Positions 27,382 to 35,625 of a stretch of 64,000 nt of DNA are shown here, piece after piece. This DNA is from Azospirillum sp. TSO35-2. GTDB taxonomy: Bacteria; Pseudomonadota; Alphaproteobacteria; Azospirillales; Azospirillaceae. Location of the stretch: the NCBI RefSeq assembly GCF_003116095.1, contig NZ_LGRA01000013.1:679541-743540 (forward strand), given 5' to 3'. The translations under genes and the position numbers were made by a program. A model generated the notes under the pieces. It was not told where the DNA came from. It saw only the letters and a list, made by a program, of their open reading frames with translations, and did no database searches. Every line of letters starts with the position of its first letter. Within the stretch, counting starts at the first letter, position 1.

Positions 27382-28082
27382 ATCACGGCCTCCAGATCGG
27401 CGGCGGTGATGCGGCCGTCGTGCAACGCCGTCGCCACCAGCGCGCCGGCCACGCCCTGCGACGCCAGTTCCCGAAGGTCGTCGCCACCCCGCACCCCCCC
27501 GGCCGCGAACAGAGCGGCCAGCGGGGCCAGACGGCGCATGTCCGCCAGTCGCGCGCGGTCCGGACCGGCGCCCGACCCGACGCGCGCCAGCGTCATCACG
27601 ATCAGCCGCTGCGTCCACAACGCGCTGCGCTCCAGCAGTTCCGGCGGTCCGATGAAGCGGTCCCGGAAGTCGAGCGACAGGACGACGCGCGGCCAAGCCG
27701 GATCCGCCCTCAGCGCCTCCAGCGCCGCCACGCCCGACAGGCTTTCACTGCCCAGCACGGCCTCCCCCGGATGCCGGCCGAGAAAGTCGCGGATGTCGTC
27801 ACCCCCCCGAAACGCGGCATCGACCCAGAAGGCGACCTGCGGGAACGCCGTCGCCAGCTCCGCCAGCACAGCCCGGTTGTCGCCGGTCCCCTGGATGGCG
27901 TCGAGGTCGGCGACATAGACGGTGCGGAAGGGAAAGAGACCGAGCAGCCCGCGCATCACCGCCACCGGCCCATTCCCCTCGCACAGCACGGACCGCAACG
28001 GCTGGTAACGCTCCCGCTCGCCACGGCGGGCGTGCACCACTTGACCATCGCGCAGATCGAGCACGGGTATGACCTGGAACAC
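27375..28082 (-). CDS. HisA/HisF-family TIM-barrel protein of the H4MPT cluster
   Basis: 235 residues, a HisA/HisF-like barrel with N-terminal VIPVLDLRDGQVVHARRGERERYQP, YVADLDAIQG, FWVDAAFRGG and a phosphate-site FAAGGVRGGDDLREL. It is not near his genes. Homologues recur in archaeal and bacterial H4MPT gene sets, where their reaction is not settled; isomerisation or cyclisation of a phosphorylated sugar-like intermediate is a guess from the fold. Start is GTG at 28082 with AAGGAGG 7 nt upstream. Only 23 nt separate it from the divergent MfnD-like gene. Confidence 0.85.
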   Translation of the reverse strand: MFQVIPVLDLRDGQVVHARRGERERYQPLRSVLCEGNGPVAVMRGLLGLFPFRTVYVADLDAIQGTGDNRAVLAELATAFPQVAFWVDAAFRGGDDIRDFLGRHPGEAVLGSESLSGVAALEALRADPAWPRVVLSLDFRDRFIGPPELLERSALWTQRLIVMTLARVGSGAGPDRARLADMRRLAPLAALFAAGGVRGGDDLRELASQGVAGALVATALHDGRITAADLEAVIR

Positions 28083-28105
28083 CTCAACCCTCCTTGGAGC
28101 CGGAC

Positions 28106-29161
28106 ATGCGGATACTGGTCTGTGAATTCGTGACGGGCGGCGGCATGCCGGGCGGCGAGCCGATTCCGGCCGGGCTTGCCCATGAGGGCGACCTCATGCT
28201 GCGCGCCCTGGTCGGCGACCTGCTGGCCGTCCCCGGCGTCGAGGTGGTGGCGACCCGCGATGCCCGCCTGCCCCCGCTGCCCCCGCCGGCCCAGAGCATA
28301 GCAGTTGCCGACAGCGGGGAGGCCTGGGCTCTTTGGAAGCATCTCGCCGGGACGATCGACGCCGTGTGGCCGATCGCCCCGGAAACCGACGGCGTTCTCG
28401 AACGGCTCAGCCGGCTGGTCGTCGATGGCGGTGGACGGTTGCTGAACAGCGCCCCCGACGCCGTGGCCATCGCCGCAAGCAAGTCCGCCACCGCGACGGC
28501 CCTTGCCGCGGCCGGCCTACCCGTGGCGCCGGCCTGGCACGTCGATGCCGTCGATGATCCGCCGGACGACGGCCCCTGGGTGGTCAAGCCGGACGACGGC
28601 GCCGGATGCGAGGACACCCGGCTGCTGCGCGATCGGGCCGACTGGGCGCGGTGGCGGGCCGGGGCCGCGACGGCCGGCTTCATCGTCCAACCCCACATCG
28701 CCGGCACCGCCGCCAGCCTGTCCATGCTGTGCCGCGACGGGCAGGCTTGGCCGTTGACGGTGAACACGCAACGCGTCGCGCTGTCCGGGTCGCTGTTCGC
28801 CTACCAGGGCGGCATCATCGGCAGTTCCGCCATCACGCCGGAGCTGTCGGCCCTGGCCCGCGGCGTCGCGGCGGCGCTGCCGGGGCTTGCCGGCTATGTC
28901 GGCGTCGATTTCATCGCGACGCCGGACGGACCGGTGGTTTTGGAGATCAACCCGCGCCTGACCACCTCCTACGCCGCCATCGGACGCGCCACCGGGATGA
29001 ACGTCGCCGCCGCCGTCCTGGGCCTGCTGCAGGACCCGCCGGTCCCGCCGGCGCCGGTGGAGCGGCCACAGCCGGTCACCCTTGACCTGGGAGCGGCGTC
29101 GCACCGCACCGAGAAGGATGAAATACCTTTCGTATTGCCAACCTTTTTACAGACCGTTTGA
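28106..29161 (+). CDS. ATP-grasp ligase of the H4MPT/methanofuran cluster (MfnD-like, Orf17-type)
   Basis: 351 residues with an ATP-grasp fold: N-terminal ILVCEFVTGGGMPGGEP, ATP-site lysines in WVVKPDDGAGCEDTR, and the metal-binding VLEINPRLTTSYAAIGRATG near the C-terminus. Archaeal MfnD joins glutamate to tyramine in methanofuran synthesis, and methylotroph Orf17 is in the same group. Bacterial methylofuran is reported to carry tyrosine, so the acceptor may differ. Start ATG at 28106 with TTGGAG upstream. The following 276 bp lead to pqqA on the same strand. Confidence 0.87.
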   Translation: MRILVCEFVTGGGMPGGEPIPAGLAHEGDLMLRALVGDLLAVPGVEVVATRDARLPPLPPPAQSIAVADSGEAWALWKHLAGTIDAVWPIAPETDGVLERLSRLVVDGGGRLLNSAPDAVAIAASKSATATALAAAGLPVAPAWHVDAVDDPPDDGPWVVKPDDGAGCEDTRLLRDRADWARWRAGAATAGFIVQPHIAGTAASLSMLCRDGQAWPLTVNTQRVALSGSLFAYQGGIIGSSAITPELSALARGVAAALPGLAGYVGVDFIATPDGPVVLEINPRLTTSYAAIGRATGMNVAAAVLGLLQDPPVPPAPVERPQPVTLDLGAASHRTEKDEIPFVLPTFLQTV

Positions 29162-29437
29162 CTGGCCGCACCACGCCGCGGACGGCAAGCGTCCCTTCTA
29201 ATAAACGGACTTCTCTTTCTTTATCCCCCAAAATCAAGCTGTATTGCGTAGAACTATTCTAATTCCAAACCGTTGCCCACCGCCGAATCCATGGTGCGCC
29301 GCACAAAGAGCTAGCCATAATTCTCACATCCCTCTCCTTTCGGGTTATGGTCGCACCCTGCCGTCACCGGTACACTTTCCTAACGGGCCAGCCGGCAACG
29401 GGGCCCGCACCACCCGCATCACACGGAGGAGATGGAC

Positions 29438-29518
29438 ATGAAGACGTGGCGCAAGCCGACGATCGTCGAGATTCCGGTCGGCACCGAGATCAACGCATAC
29501 GCCTGCGCCGGCTTGTAA
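29438..29518 (+). CDS. pqqA: PQQ precursor peptide
   Basis: 26-residue peptide from ATG 29438 to TAA 29518, with GGAGGA at 29425-29430. It contains the required Glu-x3-Tyr pair, Glu17 and Tyr21 in TEINAYACAGL, which PqqE cross-links to form PQQ. An upstream in-frame ATG at 29432 is too close to the ribosome site. The tail after the Tyr is only five residues. pqqE follows 182 nt later; no pqqB, pqqC or pqqD fits between. Confidence 0.9.
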   Translation: MKTWRKPTIVEIPVGTEINAYACAGL

Positions 29519-29536
29519 AGGATGCCGGTTTGCAAA
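29503..29536 (+). repeat. Imperfect 15-bp tandem repeat at the end of pqqA
   Basis: GCCGGCTTGTAAAGG, which carries the last codons and stop of pqqA, is followed two bases later by GCCGGTTTGCAAAGG, with two mismatches. The copy lacks the stop. Possible remnant of a longer or duplicated PqqA tail. Confidence 0.55.
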
Positions 29537-29700
29537 GGTTGAGGCCGCCGCCGCGATGAGGCTCATCGTGTCCGGTTCCACGGTCGGCGGCGGTGCCCCG
29601 CGGTGACGGTGACGTCGCGTGTGGGGTGCCGCCGTGATCGCCGGGTTCCTGCGCGCCCGATGACCGAACGCCGGATGACCGAACGGGGGTTCATCACCGC

Positions 29701-30837
29701 ATGACCACGCCAGTTGCGCTCCCCGACCCTCCCCCCGATCCACCCTACGCGGTGCTGGCCGAACTGACCCACCGCTGCCCGCTGGCCTGTCCCTACTGCT
29801 CCAACCCGCTGGCGCTGGAGCCGAAGACGGACGAGCTGGACACCGCCACCTGGATGCGGGTGCTGGACGAGGTGGCGGAGGCCGGCGCCCTGCACGTCCA
29901 TTTTTCCGGCGGCGAGCCCTGCGCCCGCCCCGACCTGGAGGCGCTGGTGGCGCACGCCGCCCGGGCCGGGCTCTACACCAACCTGATCACCTCGGCGGTC
30001 ACGCTCGACCGCGAACGGCTGGACCGGTTGAAGGCGGCCGGGCTCCAGCATGTGCAGATCAGTTTCCAGGACACCCGGGCCGACGGGAACGACCGCGTCG
30101 CCGGTTTCCAGCGCGCGTTCGAGCGCAAGCGGCGCGCCGCCGGCATGGTGGTCGACGCCGGTCTGGCGCTCACCGTCAACGCCATCGTCCACCGGCACAA
30201 CATCGACCATGTCGACGAGTTCTTCGACCTCGCGCTCGACCTGCGCGCCGGGCGGATCGAGGTCGCCAACGTCCAGTATTACGGCTGGGCCCTGCTGAAC
30301 CGGGCGGCGCTGATGCCGACGCACGACCAGCTCGTGGCGATGGACGCGGTGATCCGGGCCCGGCTTCCCGCGCTGAAGGGCCGGCTGGTCGTCGATTACG
30401 TGGTGCCCGACTATTACGCCCGCCGGCCGAAGGCGTGCATGGGCGGCTGGGGCCGCCGCTTCCTCAACGTCACGCCGTCCGGCAAGGTGCTGCCCTGCCA
30501 CGCCGCGGAAACCATCCCCGGCCTGGTCTTCGAGACGGTGCACGACCGTTCCATCGCGGACATCTGGCGCGACTCCCCGGCGTTCGAGCGGTTCCGCGGC
30601 ACCGGCTGGATGCCGTCGCCCTGCCGGGAATGCGACCGGCGCGAGATCGACTGGGGCGGCTGCCGCTGTCAGGCGCTGGCGATCTCCGGCAACGCCGCGG
30701 CGACCGACCCGGTCTGCGAGTTGGCCGAGGACCACGCCGCCGTCGCCGCCATCGCCGAGCGGGACGCGGCGGCCACCGGACAGAGTTTCATCCATCGCCC
30801 GCACGCGGCCGTCCGCAACACCGAACCCGCGGCCTGA
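29701..30837 (+). CDS. pqqE: PqqA peptide cyclase (radical SAM)
   Basis: Forms the Glu-Tyr C-C bond in PqqA, the first step of PQQ synthesis. 378 residues. The radical SAM cluster motif CPLACPYC uses Cys26, Cys30 and Cys33; HFSGGEPCARPDL follows; the C-terminal SPASM-like domain holds auxiliary-cluster cysteines in KACMGGW, VLPCHAA, PCRECDRREI and GGCRCQ. Needs the chaperone PqqD, which is neither fused nor encoded nearby. Start at ATG 29701 has only a weak G-rich upstream sequence. The gene ends 12 nt before the convergent RibD-like gene. Confidence 0.95.
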   Translation: MTTPVALPDPPPDPPYAVLAELTHRCPLACPYCSNPLALEPKTDELDTATWMRVLDEVAEAGALHVHFSGGEPCARPDLEALVAHAARAGLYTNLITSAVTLDRERLDRLKAAGLQHVQISFQDTRADGNDRVAGFQRAFERKRRAAGMVVDAGLALTVNAIVHRHNIDHVDEFFDLALDLRAGRIEVANVQYYGWALLNRAALMPTHDQLVAMDAVIRARLPALKGRLVVDYVVPDYYARRPKACMGGWGRRFLNVTPSGKVLPCHAAETIPGLVFETVHDRSIADIWRDSPAFERFRGTGWMPSPCRECDRREIDWGGCRCQALAISGNAAATDPVCELAEDHAAVAAIAERDAAATGQSFIHRPHAAVRNTEPAA

Positions 30838-30849
30838 CGTCTTTCCCCC

Positions 30850-31689
30850 TCAGCCGACCGGCCGCGGCTCGAAATGGGCGAAGCACTGCCCGGTGCCGTC
30901 CGGCGCGCTGGCGTCGTAGTGCAGCGCGCACAGCCGCAGGCGGCCGGCGGCGCCCAGTTCGGGGCCCGCCAGCATGGTGTGGACGCTCTCGCCGCCCAGC
31001 AGCCGGTGGGCGGTGGTGAGGTACAGCCGCGACAGCCGGCCATCCCGCAGCATGGTGTCGAGCATGCGCGGCCCGGCGAGCAGATAGAGGCTGCACAGCC
31101 CGCGCCGCCCCAGTTCGCGCACCAGCGGCGCCCCCTCCACCGATTCTCCCGCGCCAACGGTCAGCACCTCGTAGCCGGCCGCGCGCCACCGCGCCACCCG
31201 CTCGGCCGGCGCCGCGGCCCCGGTGGCGATCAGGACGCGTTGCCCATGGCGCGCCAGCGAGTCCGGGATCGGGAACTCCAGGCTGGCGCTGGCGATCACC
31301 ACGGCAGGCTGGGGCGACAGGCCGTTGTCCGCCCGCCAGCGCGCCAAGCCCCGCGTCGCCTCCTGCGTCCCGACCTGCAGCACGTCGTCCAGCCGGCCCG
31401 CCGCAAGGTCGCGCAGGTAGCCGCCGTGGGTGATCAGGCAGTCGGCCTGCGCCTGCAACTCCAGGAACAGGCGGAAGTCGTTGCCGCTGACCAGTCCGGC
31501 CGGCAGACGGCTTTCCCCGGTCGCGGGGTCGCGCACCGCGATGCGGCCGTCCAGGCTGCTGACGAAGCTGGCGTAGACGAAGGGGCTGGCCGGGCTTCCC
31601 AGGCTGTGCAGCCGGTGGGCGAGGTACGCGCCGTCGAGCGGCACCTCCTCGACCGGGCCGGGGAACAGGCGGAGCATGCGCGCGGTCAT
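30850..31689 (-). CDS. RibD C-terminal-domain (DHFR-like) reductase of the C1 cluster
   Basis: 279 residues with the RibD_C/dihydrofolate-reductase-like fold: YASFVSSLDGRIAVRDP, LVSGNDFRLFLELQAQADCLITHGGYLR, and C-terminal ELGRRGLCSLYLLAGPRMLDTMLRDG, LYLTTAHRLLGG. There is no deaminase domain and no riboflavin gene nearby. DHFR-like enzymes reduce pterins with NADPH, and in methylotrophs a dihydromethanopterin reductase (DmrA) of that superfamily completes H4MPT synthesis. This protein is a candidate for that missing step (inferred). Start overlaps the stop of the RimK-like gene. Confidence 0.83.
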   Translation of the reverse strand: MTARMLRLFPGPVEEVPLDGAYLAHRLHSLGSPASPFVYASFVSSLDGRIAVRDPATGESRLPAGLVSGNDFRLFLELQAQADCLITHGGYLRDLAAGRLDDVLQVGTQEATRGLARWRADNGLSPQPAVVIASASLEFPIPDSLARHGQRVLIATGAAAPAERVARWRAAGYEVLTVGAGESVEGAPLVRELGRRGLCSLYLLAGPRMLDTMLRDGRLSRLYLTTAHRLLGGESVHTMLAGPELGAAGRLRLCALHYDASAPDGTGQCFAHFEPRPVG

Positions 31690-32600
31690 TGCGGCCTCAC
31701 CAACGCCGCGGCGCCGACCCGCCGCAGGAAATCATCGGCCAGACAGCCGGCGATGTCGGTGTCGCTGACGGTTTGCAGCCCCTGCCACGCCGGCATGGAG
31801 TTGACCTCCAGCACCAGCCAGCCGCTGTCGCTGTCTCGCTCCGGTGCGGCGATCAGATCGACGCCGGCGTAATCCGCCCCCACCACGGCGGCGGCGCGCA
31901 CCGCCAGATCGGCGACGACGCCGTCGGGACGGAAGGGCTCGCAACGGGCGCCCTGGTGGACGTTGGTGATCCAGCTCCGGCCGTGCCGGATCATCGCCGC
32001 CACGGCGACCCCGCCGACGACGAAGACCCGGCAGTCGCGCCACGCCCCCTCCCGCAGCGGCGGCACGAAGGGTTGCAGGTAGTAGACGCCGGCCATCGCC
32101 TCGGGCTCCGGCACCTCGTCGGGCCGCGACAGCCGGCGCAGGCCGCGCCCTTGGGCACCGAACAGCGGCTTCAGCACGCAGTCCGGCCACTCCTCCACGG
32201 CGGCGCGGGCGGCGTCGGCGGTTTGCACGGCGACGGCCGGCGGCGTCGGGATGCCCGCCTGGGCCAGCAGGAAGCTGGTGGTGCTCTTGTCGACGCAGCG
32301 TTCGATGGCGCGGGCGCCGTTGTAGACCGGCACCCCCAGCCGGTCGAGCGCGTGGAGCACGCCCAGCCGCAGCGTCACCTGTTCGAAGCTGCCCTGCCCG
32401 ACCACCCGGACGAAGGCGCCCAGCGGCAGCGCGTCGCCGAAGCCCGGCAGGTGCAGCCCGGTCGCCGTGCGCCCCACCGCGAAGCCGCAGGCGTTGAGGG
32501 AGACGCGGCGGCACTCCACCCCCCGCCGTTCGATGGCGCGCGCCAGCCGCGCCGCGTGCCAGTCGGCCCCGTCGGTGAACAGGGCGATCGCGTCCGTCAT
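31686..32600 (-). CDS. RimK-type ATP-grasp ligase of the C1 cluster (MptN-like candidate)
   Basis: 304 residues, RimK-family ATP-grasp: N-terminal pre-ATP domain (FVRVVGQGSFEQVTLRLGVLHALDRLGVPVYNG), ATP binding in VLKPLFGAQGRGLRRL and the Mg-site VLEVNSMPAWQGLQ. RimK-type enzymes add glutamates to peptides or coenzymes; archaeal MptN adds glutamate to H4MPT and CofF to F420. With H4MPT genes around it, glutamylation of H4MPT or methylofuran is the best inference. Overlaps both neighbours by 4 nt, so it works with the other two products. Confidence 0.84.
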   Translation of the reverse strand: MTDAIALFTDGADWHAARLARAIERRGVECRRVSLNACGFAVGRTATGLHLPGFGDALPLGAFVRVVGQGSFEQVTLRLGVLHALDRLGVPVYNGARAIERCVDKSTTSFLLAQAGIPTPPAVAVQTADAARAAVEEWPDCVLKPLFGAQGRGLRRLSRPDEVPEPEAMAGVYYLQPFVPPLREGAWRDCRVFVVGGVAVAAMIRHGRSWITNVHQGARCEPFRPDGVVADLAVRAAAVVGADYAGVDLIAAPERDSDSGWLVLEVNSMPAWQGLQTVSDTDIAGCLADDFLRRVGAAALVRPQ

Positions 32601-33739
32601 GCAGCCTCCACCATGGCGTGTTGATCGAGCAGGCACCGCGCGCGCCAGCCCGCAAGGCGGCGGGCCGTCACCGGATCGGCCGCGTCGGCCAGCACGGTGC
32701 AGAGCGGCACCCCCGCCGGAATCCGCGCCGGCACGGCCGGCCGGTCGGCGGTCCAGCGCGGCCAGCGGGTGTCGTCGGCCAGCGCCATCGGCACCCTGGT
32801 GTAGACGATCGCCGCCGCCCGGCAGCCGGTCAGCGCCGGCAGCCGGTCCGGCAGGGCGCCGGCGCAGGCGTCGAGATGGAGCGCCAGCAGGCTGGGCATC
32901 GGCGCGCGGTCGAACAGGTCGAGCGTCGCCCCCGGCCGCGGGTTGATCTCCAGCAGACACCAGCCGGCGGGTCCGACCAGGAAATCGGCGCTGTTCAGCC
33001 CGACCAGCCCCACCGCCTCGGTGATCCGCGCCACCGCGTCGATCATCGACCTTGCGGTGGTGGCGAAAGCCGACACGGACAGCGGACCGACCGCGCCGCC
33101 GTAGCGATAGGGATGGTCCGGAGTCGGCGCCGTCCATTGCCGGCTGAAGCCGACCGGCATCATCCGCCGCCCGTTGGCCCGCCGCCCGTCTGCCAGGAAC
33201 AGCAGCGACAGCGGACGCCCCGGCGCCCGGCGTTGCCAATAATGCCCGGCCAGCGTCCGGACCGCCGCCTGCCCGGCAGGCCGCCGGATGTGGGCCCCGC
33301 CACTCGCGCCGGCCCGCTTGAGCAACCACCCCTCGCCGTCGCGTGGCGGCAACATAGCGACCTCCGGGTGCGCGATGCCGAGACGACCGAGCAGCGCCGC
33401 GAAGGCGACCGGGTCCTTCAGCCACGCCACCGTGTCCGGCCGGTTGCCGAGCAGCGGCCGGTCCCGCGCCAGCGCGGCCAACAGGTCCGGCCGATCCTCG
33501 AATCCGGCGCCATAGACGAGCGGCACCCCGCGCAGGCCCGGCGCGGCCAGCGCCCGCAGCAGCGCCGGAGCGGGCATGCGCAACCGGCGCGACGGCAGGG
33601 CGAGGCACGGGTCGGCCATCGCCGCCGTGTCGGTGTCGGCGAACAGGTCCAGCGCGGCGACACGCCGCCCGTCGCGGCGCGCGCTCGCTACCAGCGCGCG
33701 GGCCGACAACGCCGCGATCACAAGCTCCGGGTCCGCCAT
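32597..33739 (-). CDS. Uncharacterised ATP-grasp protein of the C1 cluster
   Basis: 380 residues. The middle has ATP-grasp elements: GWLLKRAGASGGAHIRRP for ATP binding, FLADGRRANGRRMMPVGFSRQW, and WCLLEINPRPGATLDLFDRA for Mg ions. The first 120 residues form a Rossmann-like domain (RRDGRRVAALDLFADTDT). A C-terminal extension of about 90 residues beyond the metal motif is unusual. Homologues occur in bacterial H4MPT clusters as proteins of unknown reaction. First gene of the ATP-grasp/RimK-like/RibD-like operon, start ATG 33739 with GTGAGG upstream, divergent from the PQQ-linked ABC transporter genes. Confidence 0.82.
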   Translation of the reverse strand: MADPELVIAALSARALVASARRDGRRVAALDLFADTDTAAMADPCLALPSRRLRMPAPALLRALAAPGLRGVPLVYGAGFEDRPDLLAALARDRPLLGNRPDTVAWLKDPVAFAALLGRLGIAHPEVAMLPPRDGEGWLLKRAGASGGAHIRRPAGQAAVRTLAGHYWQRRAPGRPLSLLFLADGRRANGRRMMPVGFSRQWTAPTPDHPYRYGGAVGPLSVSAFATTARSMIDAVARITEAVGLVGLNSADFLVGPAGWCLLEINPRPGATLDLFDRAPMPSLLALHLDACAGALPDRLPALTGCRAAAIVYTRVPMALADDTRWPRWTADRPAVPARIPAGVPLCTVLADAADPVTARRLAGWRARCLLDQHAMVEAA

Positions 33740-33994
33740 CTCAGCCTCACCGTGAACCGGTCCAAGACGGGCCACAGCGGAGATGCGACCACAGTCAAGG
33801 CCACGCCGCCCAGACCCTTGCGGGTTACCACCGCGGGCGGGGCGGCGATGTGCCCGGTCATACGCCTTGAACATTCCTTTGCAGTCCCAACAATCATGCT
33901 CCAAAGCCATCTTTTCAATGGTCATCCCGAACATCGGCGTCCGCTGCTCCCGCGGTGCGCCGCCCTGGGGGCGAGACAGATCGAGGAAGACAGG

Positions 33995-34813
33995 ATGTAC
34001 GAAGCCGCAACCCGCGCGGAGCCTCCGTCGATCCCCGTCATCCAGGGTCCGGCGGCGCTGGCGGTGGAGGATCTCAGCCACAGCTTCGGCACGCGTGAGG
34101 CGCTGGACCGCGTGTCCTTCACCATTCCCCCGGCCGGCTTCACCATGCTGCTGGGGCTCAACGGCGCCGGAAAGACGACGCTGTTTTCGCTGATCACCCG
34201 GCTCTATTCCAACCGCACCGGCGCCATCCGCATCTTCGGCTTCGACCTCCGGCGCCAGCCGACCCGTGCGCTGGAGCGCATCGGCGTGGTCTTCCAACAG
34301 CCGACGCTCGACCTCGATCTCAGCGTCCTGCAGAATCTGCGCTACCACGGCGGCCTGCACGGCATGCGGCCGGCCGACTGCGAGGCGCGCGCGCGGGAAG
34401 AGCTGGCGCGCATCGGCTTGGCCGACCGGGCGAACGACAAGGTCCGCGCGCTGTCCGGCGGGCAGCGCCGCCGGGTGGAACTCGCCCGCGCCCTGCTGCA
34501 CCGGCCGAGCCTGCTGCTGCTCGACGAACCGACCGTCGGCCTCGACGTCGAGTCGCGCCGCGACATCCTGCGCCATGTCCGCGCCCTCTGCCGCGACCAG
34601 GGGCTGGCGGTGCTGTGGGCGACCCACCTGATGGACGAGGCCGATGCGGACGACGCCGTCGTCGTGCTGCACCAGGGCCGCCTGTGCGCGTCGGGCGGCG
34701 TGCGGGCGGTCTGCGCCGCGACCGGCGCGTCGAGCCTGCCCGACGCCTTCAGGGCCTTGACCACCCGTGATGCCGGACCCCACGAGCCCAAACCCCAGGA
34801 ACCAAGACGATGA
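33995..34813 (+). CDS. PQQ-linked ABC transporter ATPase
   Basis: 272-residue ABC ATPase: Walker A GLNGAGKTT (about 54-62), Q-loop VVFQQPTLDLD, signature LSGGQRRRVELARAL, Walker B LLLLDEPTVGLD and H-switch ATHLMDEAD. The type is the drug/ABC-2 export class, matching the subfamily that accompanies PQQ-dependent alcohol oxidation. It overlaps the permease start (ATGA), and the two lie just upstream of xoxF. With the binding protein and propeller genes at 23.5-25.7 kb, this would make one transport system split into two loci. Direction of transport is not known. Confidence 0.9.
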   Translation: MYEAATRAEPPSIPVIQGPAALAVEDLSHSFGTREALDRVSFTIPPAGFTMLLGLNGAGKTTLFSLITRLYSNRTGAIRIFGFDLRRQPTRALERIGVVFQQPTLDLDLSVLQNLRYHGGLHGMRPADCEARAREELARIGLADRANDKVRALSGGQRRRVELARALLHRPSLLLLDEPTVGLDVESRRDILRHVRALCRDQGLAVLWATHLMDEADADDAVVVLHQGRLCASGGVRAVCAATGASSLPDAFRALTTRDAGPHEPKPQEPRR

Positions 34814-35625
34814 ACGCCGCGACCTGCTGGTACTGCCTGCGCAGCATCATCGTGCGCGAAGGCCTGCGCTTCCTCCACCAGCGCGAGCGCTTCTTCGCGG
34901 CGCTGGTCCGGCCGCTGGTCTGGCTGGCGATCTTCGCCGTCGGCTTCCGCGCGGTGCTGGGCGTGTCGATCATCCCGCCCTATGAAACCTACGTGCTGTA
35001 CGACGAATACGTGGTTCCCGGGCTGGTCGCGATGATCCAGCTGTTCAACGGCATGCAGAACTCGCTGTCGATGGTCTATGACCGCGAGATGGGCAGCATG
35101 CGGACCCTGCTCGTCAGCCCGCTGCCGCGCTGGTACCTGCTGGTCGCCAAGCTGCTGGCCGGCGTCACGGTGTCGATCGCCCAGGTCTATGTCTTCCTGG
35201 GCATCGCGTATCTGTGGGGGGTGGAGCCGCCGCCGCTCGGCTACCTCGCGGCGCTGCCGGCGCTGCTGCTCAGCGGGCTGATGCTGGGCGCGCTCGGGCT
35301 TCTGCTGTCGTCCTTCGTCAAGCAGTTGGAGAACTTCGCCGGGGTGATGAACTTCGTGATCTTCCCGATGTTCTTCGCCTCCTCGGCGCTCTACCCGCTG
35401 TGGCGGATCAAGGAGGGCAGCCCGACGCTGTACCAGATCGCCGCCGTCAACCCCTTCACCCAGGCGGTCGAGCTGATCCGCTTCAGCCTGTATCTCCGAT
35501 TCGACGGCGGCGCCCTGCTGTGGGTGCTCGGCTGTCTGGCTGTTTTCCTCGGCGCGGCGGTGCTGGCCTACGATCCCGGCCGCGGCTTCTGGGCACGGCG
35601 CGGCGGACCGGCGGAACAGTCCTGA
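34810..35625 (+). CDS. PQQ-linked ABC transporter permease (PedC-type, ABC-2)
   Basis: 271-residue ABC-2 type membrane protein with about six hydrophobic segments (LVWLAIFAVGFRAVLGV, LLVAKLLAGVTVSIAQVYVFLGIAYLW, LLSGLMLGALGLLLSSF, MNFVIFPMFFASSALYPLW and LLWVLGCLAVFLGAAVLAYD). PedC of Pseudomonas putida, an alcohol-metabolism ABC permease, is the named relative. ABC-2 permeases usually export, yet the linked periplasmic binding protein suggests a solute-sensing or import role, which is a puzzle of this family. Confidence 0.9.
   Translation: MNAATCWYCLRSIIVREGLRFLHQRERFFAALVRPLVWLAIFAVGFRAVLGVSIIPPYETYVLYDEYVVPGLVAMIQLFNGMQNSLSMVYDREMGSMRTLLVSPLPRWYLLVAKLLAGVTVSIAQVYVFLGIAYLWGVEPPPLGYLAALPALLLSGLMLGALGLLLSSFVKQLENFAGVMNFVIFPMFFASSALYPLWRIKEGSPTLYQIAAVNPFTQAVELIRFSLYLRFDGGALLWVLGCLAVFLGAAVLAYDPGRGFWARRGGPAEQS

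Noticed and set aside
27375..28082. Genuine HisA or HisF of histidine synthesis
   Set aside because: No other his gene is near and it sits among cofactor genes; general family resemblance only.
29519..29700. Possible pqqD between pqqA and pqqE
   Set aside because: Only 182 nt are available, too short for PqqD, and no frame shows its motifs.
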